Positions 7,439 through 16,045 are shown, numbered from the stretch's first letter. The stretch is DNA of 35,130 nt from Neisseria sicca 4320 (GCF_000193735.1 NZ_AEPF01000046.1:1-35130), one strand, 5' to 3'. Made by a program: numbers and translations. The notes: generated from the letters alone by a model not told the origin.

Positions 7439-8248
7439 TTAGCTGTTTTTCAATCCCAAAACGTCCTGCATATCGTACAAACCGGTTTTTCCGTTGACCC
7501 AAACTGCGGCGCGGACGGCGCCGGCGGCGAAGGTCATGCGGCTGCTGGCTTTGTGGGTGATTTCGACGCGTTCGCCGTCGGTGGCGAAGAGGGCGGTGTG
7601 GTCGCCGACGATGTCGCCTGCGCGGACGGTAGCGAAGCCGATGGTGGATGGATCGCGCGGGCCGGTATGACCTTCGCGGCCGTAAACGGCGCATTGTTTG
7701 AGGTCGCGGCCAAGTGCGTCGGCGATGACTTCGCCCATGCGCAGGGCGGTGCCGCTGGGGGCATCGACTTTGTGGCGGTGGTGCCCTTCAATGATTTCGA
7801 TGTCGTAGCCTTCGTTGAGGACGCGGGCGACGGTGTCGAGGATGTGGAAGGTAAGGTTGACGCCGACGCTGAAGTTGGCGGCGAAGACGACGCCTGTTTT
7901 TTCGCCTGCGGCTTGGATAGCGGCTTTGCCTGCGTCGTCGAAACCGGTAGTGCCTATGATGATGTTGACGCCTTTTTCAACGCATTTTTGCAGGTGTTTG
8001 AGGGTCGGCTCGGGGCGGGTAAAGTCGATGAGTACGTCGCTTTGGGCGAGGACGGCGTCAACGTCGTCTGAAATGGCGATGCCGGTTTTGATGCCGGAGG
8101 CGAAACCTGCGTCCAAGCCTAAGACTTCGGAGCCGGAGTGTTCGAGTGCGCCGGAGAGAACGGTGTCGGGATGGTTGTTGACGGCTTCAACCAATACGCG
8201 CCCCATGCGGCCGTTGACGCCGGCGATGGCGATTTTTAATGCGCTCAT
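7439..8248 (-). CDS. dapB: 4-hydroxy-tetrahydrodipicolinate reductase DapB
   Basis: A 269-residue NAD(P)H-dependent enzyme of the diaminopimelate/lysine pathway, needed for peptidoglycan and lysine. The N-terminal Rossmann motif is AIAGVNGRMGR (residues 7-17). The catalytic and substrate-binding segment is EGHHRHKVDAPSGTA (His156, His157, His159, Lys160). IGFATVRAGDIVGDHTALF and the C-terminal nucleotide region are intact. Length equals the E. coli enzyme (273) within a few residues. It follows bamE by 15 bases on the same strand, so the two are likely co-transcribed. Confidence 0.96.
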   Translation of the reverse strand: MSALKIAIAGVNGRMGRVLVEAVNNHPDTVLSGALEHSGSEVLGLDAGFASGIKTGIAISDDVDAVLAQSDVLIDFTRPEPTLKHLQKCVEKGVNIIIGTTGFDDAGKAAIQAAGEKTGVVFAANFSVGVNLTFHILDTVARVLNEGYDIEIIEGHHRHKVDAPSGTALRMGEVIADALGRDLKQCAVYGREGHTGPRDPSTIGFATVRAGDIVGDHTALFATDGERVEITHKASSRMTFAAGAVRAAVWVNGKTGLYDMQDVLGLKNS

Positions 8249-8263
8249 GCGTTTTCCTTGTGA

Positions 8264-8647
8264 TTATTGTGCGGTTTGGGCTGCTCTTTGTTCGGCTTGG
8301 AGGGTTTCGATGGATTTTTGGATGGCGTCGCCTTCTGCGCGGACAAGGACGTCGTTTTCAAAATAAACGGTGAGGTTGCTGCGGTCTTTGATGATGCCGT
8401 TGCGGCTGGTATTGAAGGTGTAGTCCCAGCGGTCGGCGTGGAATGCGTCGCGCAGCAGCGGGGTGCCGAGCAGGAGTTGGACTTGGTCGCGGCTCATGCC
8501 TGCTTGGAGGGAGACGACGGCGCGGGGATCAAGTTCGTTGCCTTGGATGACTTTGAGTTTGTAAGAGGGGAACAGGGAAACGCGTTCGGCGCTGCATGCG
8601 GAAAGTCCGATGAGGGCGGCGAGGGCAAGACAGAGGGTTTTGTTCAC
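8264..8647 (-). CDS. bamE: Outer membrane assembly lipoprotein BamE
   Basis: A 127-residue lipoprotein of the SmpA/OmlA family, a small subunit of the BAM complex that inserts beta-barrel proteins into the outer membrane. The signal peptide ends in the lipobox LSAC, with Cys18 the lipidated residue. The BamE core follows: GNELDPRAVVSLQAGMSRDQ, then VQLLLGTPLLRDAFHADRW and YTFNTSRNG. The C-terminal tail (AEQRAAQTAQ) is variable in the family. It is divergent from fur and is first in a likely bamE-dapB unit. Confidence 0.95.
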   Translation of the reverse strand: MNKTLCLALAALIGLSACSAERVSLFPSYKLKVIQGNELDPRAVVSLQAGMSRDQVQLLLGTPLLRDAFHADRWDYTFNTSRNGIIKDRSNLTVYFENDVLVRAEGDAIQKSIETLQAEQRAAQTAQ

Positions 8648-8709
8648 AGATATGCCTTTCTGTTCGAATTCGGGTGGAAGGGTATCATTGCTTGAATATT
8701 TCGAAAAAG

Positions 8710-8757
8710 CAAACGATAATCATCTCTTTGATTATAATTTCAGCCAACTATCGTTTG
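8710..8757. promoter_or_regulatory. Inverted repeats and weak Fur-box-like site between bamE and fur
   Basis: CAAACGATA (8710-8718) and TATCGTTTG (8749-8757) form a perfect inverted repeat. Inside it, GATAATCAT at 8715 and GATTATA at 8730 form a second, imperfect palindrome resembling half of a Fur box (GATAATGATAATCATTATC; I count 11 of 19 matches). The region serves both divergent genes. Autoregulation by Fur or control by another dimeric factor is inference. Confidence 0.4.
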
Positions 8758-8857
8758 TATGCAAATAGGACTTTTGGATTTATTGCAAACCGCTATGGTG
8801 TAATGGGCTGAAATTGCGTATTATAACGTTTATTACTTTACAGGGATATTGAATATT

Positions 8858-9292
8858 ATGGAAAAATTCAGCAATATTGCGCAATTGAAAGACAGCGGTT
8901 TGAAGGTTACCGGTCCGCGTTTGAAAATCTTGGATTTGTTCGAGTCTCATGCCGAAGAGCATTTGAGTGCCGAAGATGTGTACCGTATTTTGCTGGAAGA
9001 GGGTGTAGAAATCGGCGTAGCGACGATTTACCGCGTATTGACCCAATTCGAGCAGGCAGGCATTTTGCAGCGTCATCATTTTGAAACCGGCAAGGCGGTT
9101 TACGAATTGGACAAAGGCGATCACCACGACCATATCGTCTGCGTGAAATGCGGCGTGGTAACGGAATTCCACAATCCCGAAATCGAAGCCTTGCAAGACA
9201 AAATCGCCGAAGAAAACGGCTACCGCATCGTTGACCACGCGCTTTATATGTACGGCGTGTGCGGCGAATGCCAAGCGAAGAGCAAACGCTGA
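8858..9292 (+). CDS. fur: Ferric uptake regulator Fur
   Basis: A 144-residue metal-dependent repressor that controls iron acquisition. The N-terminal winged helix spans about residues 1-80 (VTGPRLKILDLFESHAEEHL, then IGVATIYRVLTQFEQAGI). The dimerisation domain carries the metal ligands HHDHIVCVKCG (His89, His90, Asp91, His92, Cys95, Cys98) and a second pair Cys135/Cys138 in VCGEC. ATG 8858 gives MEKFSNIAQLK and fits the spacing from GGGA at 8843; the TTG at 8849 is rejected. Length equals the known neisserial Fur. Confidence 0.97.
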   Translation: MEKFSNIAQLKDSGLKVTGPRLKILDLFESHAEEHLSAEDVYRILLEEGVEIGVATIYRVLTQFEQAGILQRHHFETGKAVYELDKGDHHDHIVCVKCGVVTEFHNPEIEALQDKIAEENGYRIVDHALYMYGVCGECQAKSKR

Positions 9293-9315
9293 TTCCCGTT
9301 TTAAGATGCTTGATG

Positions 9316-9360
9316 TTCAGACGACCTCGGATGAGAATTTGGGGTCGTCTGAAATTTTTT
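9316..9360 (+). terminator. Uptake-sequence hairpin terminator after fur
   Basis: TTCAGACGACC (9316-9326) pairs with GGTCGTCTGAA (9343-9353), followed by ATTTTTT. Here the uptake sequences face outward, the reverse of the usual arrangement in this window. Confidence 0.8.
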
Positions 9361-9398
9361 GCGGAACATAAACAGAATGCCGCTGCAAATCAAAATAA

Positions 9399-9553
9399 TT
9401 AGTGGATTAACAAAAATCAGGACAAGGCGATGAAGCCGCAGACAGTACAAATAGTACGGAACCGATTCACTTGGTGCTTCAGCACCTTAGAGAATCGTTC
9501 TCTTTGACTTAAGGCGAGGCAACGCTGTACTGGTTTAAAGTTAATCCACTATA
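9399..9553. repeat. Full-length Correia element immediately upstream of aat
   Basis: It begins TTAGTGGATTAACAAAAATC (one base off the TATA consensus) and ends GTTAATCCACTATA. It contains the internal block CACTTGGTGCTTCAGCACC and GAGAATCGTTCTC that is absent from the short form. The right end is 14 bases before the aat ATG. Correia element ends are known to carry outward promoters, so this copy may set aat transcription; that is inference here. Confidence 0.92.
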
Positions 9554-9567
9554 CCTTAGGATTTTTA

Positions 9568-10293
9568 ATGAGTATCCCCTTGCTTTACCCCGATGATTAC
9601 ACTTTCCCCGATCCGGTTTACGCGCTGGAAGAACGCGACGGCTTGGTCGGTATCAGCCGCGATTTGGATACGGGACGGCTGCTGTCGGCGTATCGGCAGG
9701 GGATTTTTCCTTGGTTCAGCGAAAACGGTTGGTTTTTTTGGTACACCATAGATCCGCGCGCCGTCATCGTTCCTGAAAATCTGCATATCGGGCGTTCGTT
9801 GGCGAAGACCTTGCGCAACAAACCCTATCGGGTAACGGTCAACCAATGCTTCGAAACCGTCATTGCGCATTGCGCCGCCTTTCCGCGCCCCGGTCAGGAC
9901 GGTACATGGATTGTTCACGAATTCCAAGCCGCTTATACCGAGCTGCACCGCTTGGGTCATGCGCATTCGTTTGAATGTTTCTATCCCGATGAAACAGGTC
10001 GTCTGAAACTGGCGGGCGGCTTTTACGGCGTACAAATTGGACGGGTGTTTTACGGAGAATCCATGTTTGCCCTTGAGCCTGACGCTTCCAAAATCGCCTT
10101 CGCGCGAGCTGTCCCGTTTCTTGCAGGACTAGGCATTGAGTTGATTGACTGTCAGCAAGATACCCTGCATATGCATCGTTTCGGTTCGGAACCGATACCG
10201 TTCGCCGAATTTCAGACGACCTTGCAACGCTTGAACACTTTGCCTTTGAAGGAAGAATTGGGCGCGAGGGTAGTGGTGGAGACGTTGGCATAG
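9568..10293 (+). CDS. aat: Leucyl/phenylalanyl-tRNA--protein transferase
   Basis: A 241-residue cytoplasmic enzyme that transfers Leu or Phe from tRNA to N-terminal Arg/Lys of proteins, marking them for ClpSAP degradation (N-end rule). Family signatures are visible: GLVGISRDLDTGRLLSAYRQ, then GIFPWFS, WYTIDPRAVI, WIVHEFQAAY, and GGFYGVQIGRVFYGESMF followed by ALEPDASK. Length is usual (E. coli 234). Two uptake sequences lie inside the coding region (near 10000 and 10210), encoding ...GRLKL and FQTTL. It follows fur as in other neisseriae but is separated from it by a Correia element. Confidence 0.95.
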   Translation: MSIPLLYPDDYTFPDPVYALEERDGLVGISRDLDTGRLLSAYRQGIFPWFSENGWFFWYTIDPRAVIVPENLHIGRSLAKTLRNKPYRVTVNQCFETVIAHCAAFPRPGQDGTWIVHEFQAAYTELHRLGHAHSFECFYPDETGRLKLAGGFYGVQIGRVFYGESMFALEPDASKIAFARAVPFLAGLGIELIDCQQDTLHMHRFGSEPIPFAEFQTTLQRLNTLPLKEELGARVVVETLA

Positions 10294-10336
10294 TGGCAAG
10301 ATATAGAGTCCGCTTCGAATCAGAATCGAATAAAAG

Positions 10337-10379
10337 AAGGTCGTCTGAAAACCTAATTTATGGGTTTCAGACGACCTTT
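10337..10379. terminator. Uptake-sequence hairpin between convergent aat and dtd
   Basis: AAGGTCGTCTGAAAACC pairs with GGTTTCAGACGACCTT around a short loop, with one bulged base. It lies 44 bases after the aat stop and 52 bases after the dtd stop on the other strand. Confidence 0.8.
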
Positions 10380-10431
10380 GGATTATATGAGACAAGGGCA
10401 ATACTTTTTTGGTTCCGCAGTAGGATTCTCG

Positions 10432-10893
10432 TCAAAACAGTTTTTGTGAGTCCAGCAGCAGGGTAACGGGGCCGTCGTTACACAGGCTGACCTGCATATG
10501 CGTTTGGAAGCGGCCGGTTTGCACGTTCAAACCATGTCCGCGCAATAGTTCTGCCGTGTGCAAATAGAGCGTTTGCGCCTGTTCGGCAGGGGCGGCTGCC
10601 GAGAAAGACGGACGGCGTCCATTTCGTGCATCGGCATACAACGTGAATTGGGAAACCAGCAGGATTGAGCCGCCAACATCTTTGACGGACAGGTTCAATT
10701 TGCCGGCATCGTCTTCGAAAATACGCAGATTGGCGGCTTTGTCGGCAATATAGCGCGCATCTGCTTCGGTATCGTCGTGGGTAACGCCGAGCAATATCAT
10801 CAATCCGTTATCGATTTCTGCGCAGGTTTCCTTATGATTTCCGTCCAATACATCGACACGGGAACAACTCACTTTTTGGATGACGGCTCGCAT
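10432..10893 (-). CDS. dtd: D-aminoacyl-tRNA deacylase (D-Tyr-tRNA deacylase)
   Basis: A 153-residue homodimeric enzyme that hydrolyses D-amino acids from mis-charged tRNA. Both hallmark motifs are present: SQFTLYAD (residues about 79-86) and the Gly-cisPro motif NDGPVTLLLDS near the C-terminus. The N-terminus MRAVIQKVSCSRVDV is canonical and fixes the start. Length is in the usual 145-165 range. It appears to be a single-gene unit, convergent with aat. Confidence 0.95.
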   Translation of the reverse strand: MRAVIQKVSCSRVDVLDGNHKETCAEIDNGLMILLGVTHDDTEADARYIADKAANLRIFEDDAGKLNLSVKDVGGSILLVSQFTLYADARNGRRPSFSAAAPAEQAQTLYLHTAELLRGHGLNVQTGRFQTHMQVSLCNDGPVTLLLDSQKLF

Positions 10894-10972
10894 AGCGGTT
10901 CTTTACTCTATTCAAAAGATTGGTTGACGGCGGATTCAGATACACAAGTGTTTCGACAGCCATGCAGGTAGA

Positions 10973-11012
10973 AAAGGTCGTCTGAAAAACGTTATGGTCT
11001 CAGACGACCTTT
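10973..11012 (-). terminator. Uptake-sequence hairpin terminator of the ispZ-PPIase operon
   Basis: AAAGGTCGTCTGA (10973-10985) pairs with TCAGACGACCTTT (11000-11012). Read on the minus strand it lies about 75 bases after the PPIase stop and ends in TTTTC. Confidence 0.75.
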
Positions 11013-11087
11013 AAATGGATTGCATCAATGCCGCAAAAAGAATCCGGCTTAATTTCCTTTACTTATCCGTTATAGGAAGCTTAAAGA

Positions 11088-11960
11088 TTATTTGGCAGGT
11101 CTGATGTCGGCTTTTTGCAAGAGCGCACGCATAGTATCGTCAATGCGGGCAGTACTCAAGTCGCGGGCTATGCTGCCTTTGATTTCTTTAAAGGCAGGGA
11201 CTTTGACATCGCGGCGGTCATCAACGTAAAACACAGCGTAAGAATTACCGTCTTGCAGCGGTTCGGATGTCGCTTCGCCTTTTTTCAGGTCTTTGACTGC
11301 TGCGTACAGAGGCGTTGCGGCTTCTTGCAAGTCTTTCAGCGGAACATAAGCTTGAGGAATGCCGCCTGCTTTTTTGGCTTCTTCGTCAATCGAATATTGT
11401 TTCAATACTGAGGTAAAAGCCTTCTTCGCCTTCAAATCGGCAGCGGCCTTTTGTCCGTCGGCTTTAGTTCGGGTAACGATTTCCCCTAAGCGGACTTCCT
11501 GACTGCCTTGGTAGAATTTGGCAAATTCATCGTAGGATTTTTTAATTTCTTGTTCGTTGACAGGATTTTTGCGCAATACGTCGATGGCCAGGGCCTGTCC
11601 GAGCAGGTCGTCTTCAAATGCCGCCCATTCTGTTTTGAAGGACGGTTTTTTGTCCGCGCCTTGTTTCTTCGCATCTGCACGGGCTTGTTCAAGGGCTTTT
11701 TTGAATTCCGCACTTTGGTCCAGTTTGCGGCGTTTGGCTTCTTGCGCGACAACCGTGCTGATAACTTGGCGGTTGGTCAATTCTTGTCGCAGTTGTGGCG
11801 AATCCTGGATTTGTTTGTTTTCAGCACGCAAGGCGGCAACTTGTCCGTCAATCACGCTGCTGTCGATGGCTTGTCCGTTGACGGTAACCAGGGTTTGGGC
11901 AAACAGGCTGCCGGATAGGGCGGCCATAACCAATGCGGCTGTAAAATGGGTTTTTCTCAT
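11088..11960 (-). CDS. Periplasmic parvulin-type peptidyl-prolyl cis-trans isomerase
   Basis: A 290-residue exported foldase of the SurA/PrsA/PpiD group. The signal peptide MRKTHFTAALVMAALSGSLF ends in ALF-A-Q. A helical SurA-N-like chaperone region (about 25-140) contains TNRQVISTVVAQEAKRR. The parvulin-like domain (about 155-250) contains VRLGEIVTRTKADGQKAA, EAKKAGGIP and DLKKGEATSEPLQ. The usual active-site histidines are not obvious, so chaperone function may dominate. It is last in ispZ-yciI-bolA-PPIase, matching the order in meningococcus. The specific name (PrsA-like, PpiD-like) cannot be settled from sequence alone. Confidence 0.88.
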   Translation of the reverse strand: MRKTHFTAALVMAALSGSLFAQTLVTVNGQAIDSSVIDGQVAALRAENKQIQDSPQLRQELTNRQVISTVVAQEAKRRKLDQSAEFKKALEQARADAKKQGADKKPSFKTEWAAFEDDLLGQALAIDVLRKNPVNEQEIKKSYDEFAKFYQGSQEVRLGEIVTRTKADGQKAAADLKAKKAFTSVLKQYSIDEEAKKAGGIPQAYVPLKDLQEAATPLYAAVKDLKKGEATSEPLQDGNSYAVFYVDDRRDVKVPAFKEIKGSIARDLSTARIDDTMRALLQKADIRPAK

Positions 11961-11999
11961 AATCTTCTCTTTAAATTAAATTGAAACACTGCGGATAAT

Positions 12000-12269
12000 T
12001 CAATGGAAATATTCGTCGGGCGTTGCCGCCTTAATGCTCAAGGCGTGGATGAAGCCGCCGGCAAACAGGTCTTGGAGCAGGTTTTGAACCATGCGTTGGC
12101 GTTCGATACGTTTCATCCCGGTGAAAGCCTCGCTGACGACGGTTACGGCATAATGCCCCCCGCCTTTATTGCCTGCATGTCCTTTGTGCAAATGGCTGTC
12201 GTCTTGAAACTCGAATATCTGAGGGTTTAGAGTTTTCAGACGACCTTCTATTGCTGAACGCATATCCAT
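12000..12269 (-). CDS. BolA/IbaG family protein
   Basis: An 89-residue member of the BolA family, small proteins that work with monothiol glutaredoxins in iron-sulfur trafficking and stress responses. The motif HKGHAGNKGGGHYAVTVVSEAF contains the conserved histidines, and IHALSIKAATPDEY is the typical C-terminus. The start ATG overlaps the yciI stop by one base (TAATG); ATG 12263 is an alternative. An uptake sequence is embedded near the start and encodes EGRLKT. Whether this is BolA or IbaG type cannot be decided here. Confidence 0.92.
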   Translation of the reverse strand: MDMRSAIEGRLKTLNPQIFEFQDDSHLHKGHAGNKGGGHYAVTVVSEAFTGMKRIERQRMVQNLLQDLFAGGFIHALSIKAATPDEYFH

Positions 12270-12559
12270 TATTTAAAAACGGCTTTGTAGGGTTTAATCA
12301 AAACTTCCTCATATACGCCCGCAGCGACATAAGGATCTTGTTCCGCCCATTCTTGGGCTTCGTCAAGCGATGCGAATTTGGCGACGATAAGGCTGCCGGA
12401 GACGCGTTCGGGATTGTCGGGCAGGGGATTCGGTCCGGCTGTCAGAAGGCGTCCTTCGGCTTGCAGGGCTTCCAAACGTTTCAGATGATCAGGACGTGCA
12501 GCCATACGGGCTTCATGCACGTCGTCTGCATCAGTGGCCAAAAGCATATAAAATTCCAT
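12269..12559 (-). CDS. yciI: YciI family protein
   Basis: A 96-residue member of the YciI/YCII family, a small ferredoxin-like fold with a conserved His-Asp pair and no settled biochemical role. Visible motifs: MEFYMLLATDADD, HLKRLEALQAEGRLLTAGPN, LIVAKFASLDEAQEWAEQDP and YVAAGVYEEVLIKPYKAVF. Located three bases after ispZ and overlapping bolA by one base, so it is translationally linked within the operon. Confidence 0.92.
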   Translation of the reverse strand: MEFYMLLATDADDVHEARMAARPDHLKRLEALQAEGRLLTAGPNPLPDNPERVSGSLIVAKFASLDEAQEWAEQDPYVAAGVYEEVLIKPYKAVFK

Positions 12560-12562
12560 TGC

Positions 12563-13093
12563 TTAATTCTCCTTCGGTAAATATTTGCCCAAATAAATAC
12601 CTTGAGCGATAAAAAAAGCGAACATCAGTCCGGTCGAACCGAACATCTTGTAATTCACCCAATGGCTTTCAAAATGAGTGAATACAAACCAGTTGGCTAT
12701 GCCCATAAATACGAGAAACGCTACCCAAGCATAGGTCAGATTATTCCAGACGGTATCGGGCAATTCGAGTTCCTTGCCCATTGTCGCCTTAAGCCCGTTT
12801 TTACCGGCAAGGTGGCTGAAAAGCAGGACCAGTGCGCCTATCCAAAACAATACGGACGGTTTCCACATGATGAATCGCGGGTCTTTCAGCAGGATGGTCG
12901 CCCCGCCGAATACCACGATTAAAACCAAACCGACCCACTGCATCGTATCCAGCTTTTTAAATTTCCAATAGGTAAAGGCCGCCTGCAAAATACCGACTAT
13001 CAAAGCTACGGCAGTCGCGGCAATCATGTCTTTCGTAACCGTATAAGTCAGAAAAAATAAAATTACCGCCAATAAATCACTCAGAATTTTCAT
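12563..13093 (-). CDS. ispZ: Inner membrane septation protein A (YciB/IspZ)
   Basis: A 176-residue polytopic inner-membrane protein linked to cell envelope and septum formation. At least five hydrophobic segments are visible, beginning with LLAVILFFLTYTVTKDMIAA and including VGLVLIVVFGGATILL and VLFWIGALVLLFS. The signature LPDTVWNNLTYAWVAFLVFM and the ending FIAQGIYLGKYLPKEN are family-typical. ATG 13093 (MKILSDLLAVI) is the correct start; the frame extends further upstream without family similarity. It heads the minus-strand operon and is divergent from fimV. Confidence 0.93.
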   Translation of the reverse strand: MKILSDLLAVILFFLTYTVTKDMIAATAVALIVGILQAAFTYWKFKKLDTMQWVGLVLIVVFGGATILLKDPRFIMWKPSVLFWIGALVLLFSHLAGKNGLKATMGKELELPDTVWNNLTYAWVAFLVFMGIANWFVFTHFESHWVNYKMFGSTGLMFAFFIAQGIYLGKYLPKEN

Positions 13094-13437
13094 ATATAAA
13101 AAACAAAAATAAGGAAACCAAACGAACAAACGGCAATCATACAGGCAGCCGCGGTTTTTTGCATTACCGTAAATCTCAAACTTTGGTTTGTTTGATATGC
13201 CGGCAGTTTGTTGCAAGGTTTCAAAAATGCAAACGGAATGATAAAATAAGTTCCCGATAGATTTGCAAAAAAGAAACACACCGATGCAAACAGCAACGGT
13301 TTATGACATTTTTGATAACATAAATGACAGTGTTACTTGGCAGATTAGGGACTTAGACTATATCATAACGTAATATATCGTAATAGACGGTTAAGTAATC
13401 GGCAGTACAGCAGGATTCATTTCATAGGGGACAAGTT

Positions 13438-15915
13438 TTGAAAAAACATCACAAAATCAAACTTATCGCAGCTTCCGTTGCCTTGGCGGTTTCGGTTGGT
13501 GCAAGCGCAGGGTTGGGTGGTTTGAATGTTCAATCGCATTTGGGTGAGCCGTTTTCCGGCAATATCACTGTAACCGGAGAAGAAGCACAGGCATTGTTTA
13601 ACGGCGGCAAGGCTTCCGTGTCCAATGCCAACCTTAGAACCAGCGTCCACAGGGCGGGAGATCGTGCCGTCATCAATATCCGTTCGGCTAAAGCGATTAA
13701 AGATCCTGTGCTGATTTTTCAGGTCAGTGCCGGTTCGCAATCTCGGGAATACACCGCAATCATCGACCCGGCCGATTACTCGGTCAAGGGTGACAGTACG
13801 CCGCGCGTTCGTCAGGAGCAGTCTTTTACATCCGCTTCCCCGCAAGTAGACCGTCAGGCTGCCCGTGACCGCATCAACCGCGCAATACGGAACGCAAAGG
13901 TGCCTGCAGACATTGCGGACAGCGCGCGTAAAGAAAAAATCGATAAAAAAGCAAGAAGCACCCAGGCACAGCCGAAACAGATACAAAACGCCACTCGTCC
14001 TTACGAGGGTGAAATCCGTCATGGACAACGCCATTTGGTTAAACAGGGTGAAACCCTGACTGAAATTGCCAACCGTATCCGCCCTCAAGGTATGACGGTA
14101 GAGCAGGCAATGCAGGCATTGGTAAAAGCCAACCCCGGTGTGTTCATCAATAAAAATGCCGACTATATGTTGGCAGGCAAAGTATTGAATATCCCGACCC
14201 AGTTCGACATGAAACAGGCAGCCGCCAAACAGGCCGCTGAGAAGCCTACTGTTTCTGACAAGCAGCAGCCACAAACCGCAGCGGCATCTAAAGCATCGTC
14301 TGAAAACTCAGAAGCCGCCAAAACTCATGCATCTGCGGAACATAATACAGGTGAAAATAAGGTCGGCGAAGAGGTAAAATCAAACAAAGAAGCCAAGCTC
14401 GAACAACAACCGGCCCAAGCAGCCGCATCCGCCCCGCAGGGTGCAATGCAAGAACAAGCTGCTTCATCCGTAGTCACTGAAGAAGTATTGCAACCCGGCA
14501 TCGCAGAACAAACCGCTGCAAGTGAAACGGCAAAATCTATACCGGAATCCCAAGTGGAAGAAGCTTTGGCGGCGCAGCAAAATTCCGCTGCCCAAAGCGA
14601 AGCAGTAGAAGAGTCGTCTGAAGATGGCGGATTATGGCGCTGGCTGTTAATCGGCGGCGGTGCGCTGTTGGCATTGTTGCTGCTGCTGAAAGCTTTGGGC
14701 AAACGAAAAGCAGATGCTGTCGCGCCTGTCGTACCTGTTCCTCCTGCAGGATATGACGAAGAGGATGACGACATTAGCTTTGCAGAGACCGTAATAGCCG
14801 ACGAGGCGAAGCCCGAACAGTTTGTTCAAGCGAAAGCTGTTCCGGCAGAAGAGCCTGACGAACTGTCTATCGAGGATGATTTTGACGACGAAGCTTTCTT
14901 TGTTCAGCCCAATGCCGCTCAAGAAGCCGCCAAAGATGAAGTCAACATCAATATTGACGATATTGACGATAAGCACGTCGGCATCGTGTCCAGCGCAGTT
15001 ACCGTGGATGAGGAAACGGAAAAACGCCGTGATTTGGATTGGGACTCTGTCGAATCGACAGAAAGCGTATATGAGCCGGTGCCTGAGAATCCTTATCAAC
15101 CGGTTGCGGTAGTTCTAGAAGAAAGCAGACATCAGCACGAAGCATTAAAAGAGCCTGAGAACACAGCCCATATTCAGCAATTCGATGAAGTTCAATCAAG
15201 CTTTGAAACGTCTTTCCATGACGTTAATCATGACGCTCATGAAGAAATCAAAGAAGCGGACGTATCAGCAGGGAGGGAAGAGTATTCTTATACCGATTCC
15301 GCTGTTGCCGAAGAAGTTTCTGATTTGGAGTTTGACTACGAAGATTCCGGCGCTCTCGAAGTTCAACAGCAGGAGCAGGTTGTCGACGCAGAAGATGTCA
15401 AAGGCTTTGAAGAAGCGGCAGAAGGATGGGATTTCCTTTCGGAAAAAAGCGGATCCCAAGCTATCGAGCCTCTGCCTGAGTTCACTACACCTGAGCAAAC
15501 ATCGTCTGGAAAATTAAATGAGGACGAAGCTTTAGAGTTTGCTTCCGTTGATACCTCAGCCGATGAAGCCGTAGCCGAAGAGCCTTTTGAAATCAAACAG
15601 GATGGGGGCATTACCTTCCAAGAAAGCGATGAAGATTTCGGATTGGCAGATTCCCAAGCTAACGAAGTAGAAGAGACCATCGAATGGGAAAACCTGACAG
15701 TTGATGAAGAAGTAAGCAAGTCGGCATTTGATTCAGGCTTTATTTCCGAATCCGTCGGAATGACCGCTCCTTTAGAAGCCAAATACGAATTGGCAAAAAT
15801 GTATGTCGAAATTGGAGACCCCGGTGCAGCCCGTGAAACTTTGCAAGAGTTGATGGATGAGGCTACCGGCGATATCTTAGATAAGACTAAAGCCTTGTTG
15901 GCAGAGCTAGGCTGA
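13438..15915 (+). CDS. tspA: FimV/TspA family inner-membrane protein
   Basis: An 825-residue envelope protein related to Pseudomonas FimV and to meningococcal TspA, a T-cell-stimulating protein that affects adhesion and type IV pilus function. Domain order: signal peptide 1-24 (...GASA-GLGGL), FimV N-terminal domain (GLNVQSHLGEPFSGNI), LysM peptidoglycan-binding domain about 196-254 (RHLVKQGETLTEIANRIRPQ), Ala/Gln/Glu-rich linker, transmembrane helix about 398-418 (LLIGGGALLALLLLLKAL), a very acidic cytoplasmic region, and the conserved C-terminal FimV helix pair (LAKMYVEIGDPGAARETLQE). The only suitable start is TTG 13438, preceded by AGGGGA. It is divergent from the ispZ operon. Confidence 0.92.
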   Translation: MKKHHKIKLIAASVALAVSVGASAGLGGLNVQSHLGEPFSGNITVTGEEAQALFNGGKASVSNANLRTSVHRAGDRAVINIRSAKAIKDPVLIFQVSAGSQSREYTAIIDPADYSVKGDSTPRVRQEQSFTSASPQVDRQAARDRINRAIRNAKVPADIADSARKEKIDKKARSTQAQPKQIQNATRPYEGEIRHGQRHLVKQGETLTEIANRIRPQGMTVEQAMQALVKANPGVFINKNADYMLAGKVLNIPTQFDMKQAAAKQAAEKPTVSDKQQPQTAAASKASSENSEAAKTHASAEHNTGENKVGEEVKSNKEAKLEQQPAQAAASAPQGAMQEQAASSVVTEEVLQPGIAEQTAASETAKSIPESQVEEALAAQQNSAAQSEAVEESSEDGGLWRWLLIGGGALLALLLLLKALGKRKADAVAPVVPVPPAGYDEEDDDISFAETVIADEAKPEQFVQAKAVPAEEPDELSIEDDFDDEAFFVQPNAAQEAAKDEVNINIDDIDDKHVGIVSSAVTVDEETEKRRDLDWDSVESTESVYEPVPENPYQPVAVVLEESRHQHEALKEPENTAHIQQFDEVQSSFETSFHDVNHDAHEEIKEADVSAGREEYSYTDSAVAEEVSDLEFDYEDSGALEVQQQEQVVDAEDVKGFEEAAEGWDFLSEKSGSQAIEPLPEFTTPEQTSSGKLNEDEALEFASVDTSADEAVAEEPFEIKQDGGITFQESDEDFGLADSQANEVEETIEWENLTVDEEVSKSAFDSGFISESVGMTAPLEAKYELAKMYVEIGDPGAARETLQELMDEATGDILDKTKALLAELG

Positions 15916-15949
15916 TTAATCCGACTAATTCTTTCTTGGAAGAAAAATA

Positions 15950-15984
15950 AAGATGCCGTGTCTAAAAGCGGCATCTTTTTTATT
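15950..15984 (+). terminator. Hairpin terminator after fimV/tspA
   Basis: GATGCCG at 15952 pairs with CGGCATC at 15969 and is followed by TTTTTTATTG. It is 35 bases past the stop codon and carries no uptake sequence. Confidence 0.75.
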
Positions 15985-16045
15985 GCTATACTGTCGGATA
16001 GCCAATTGAGTATGATTTTGTTCGAATATCAAATCCTTGCCGATT

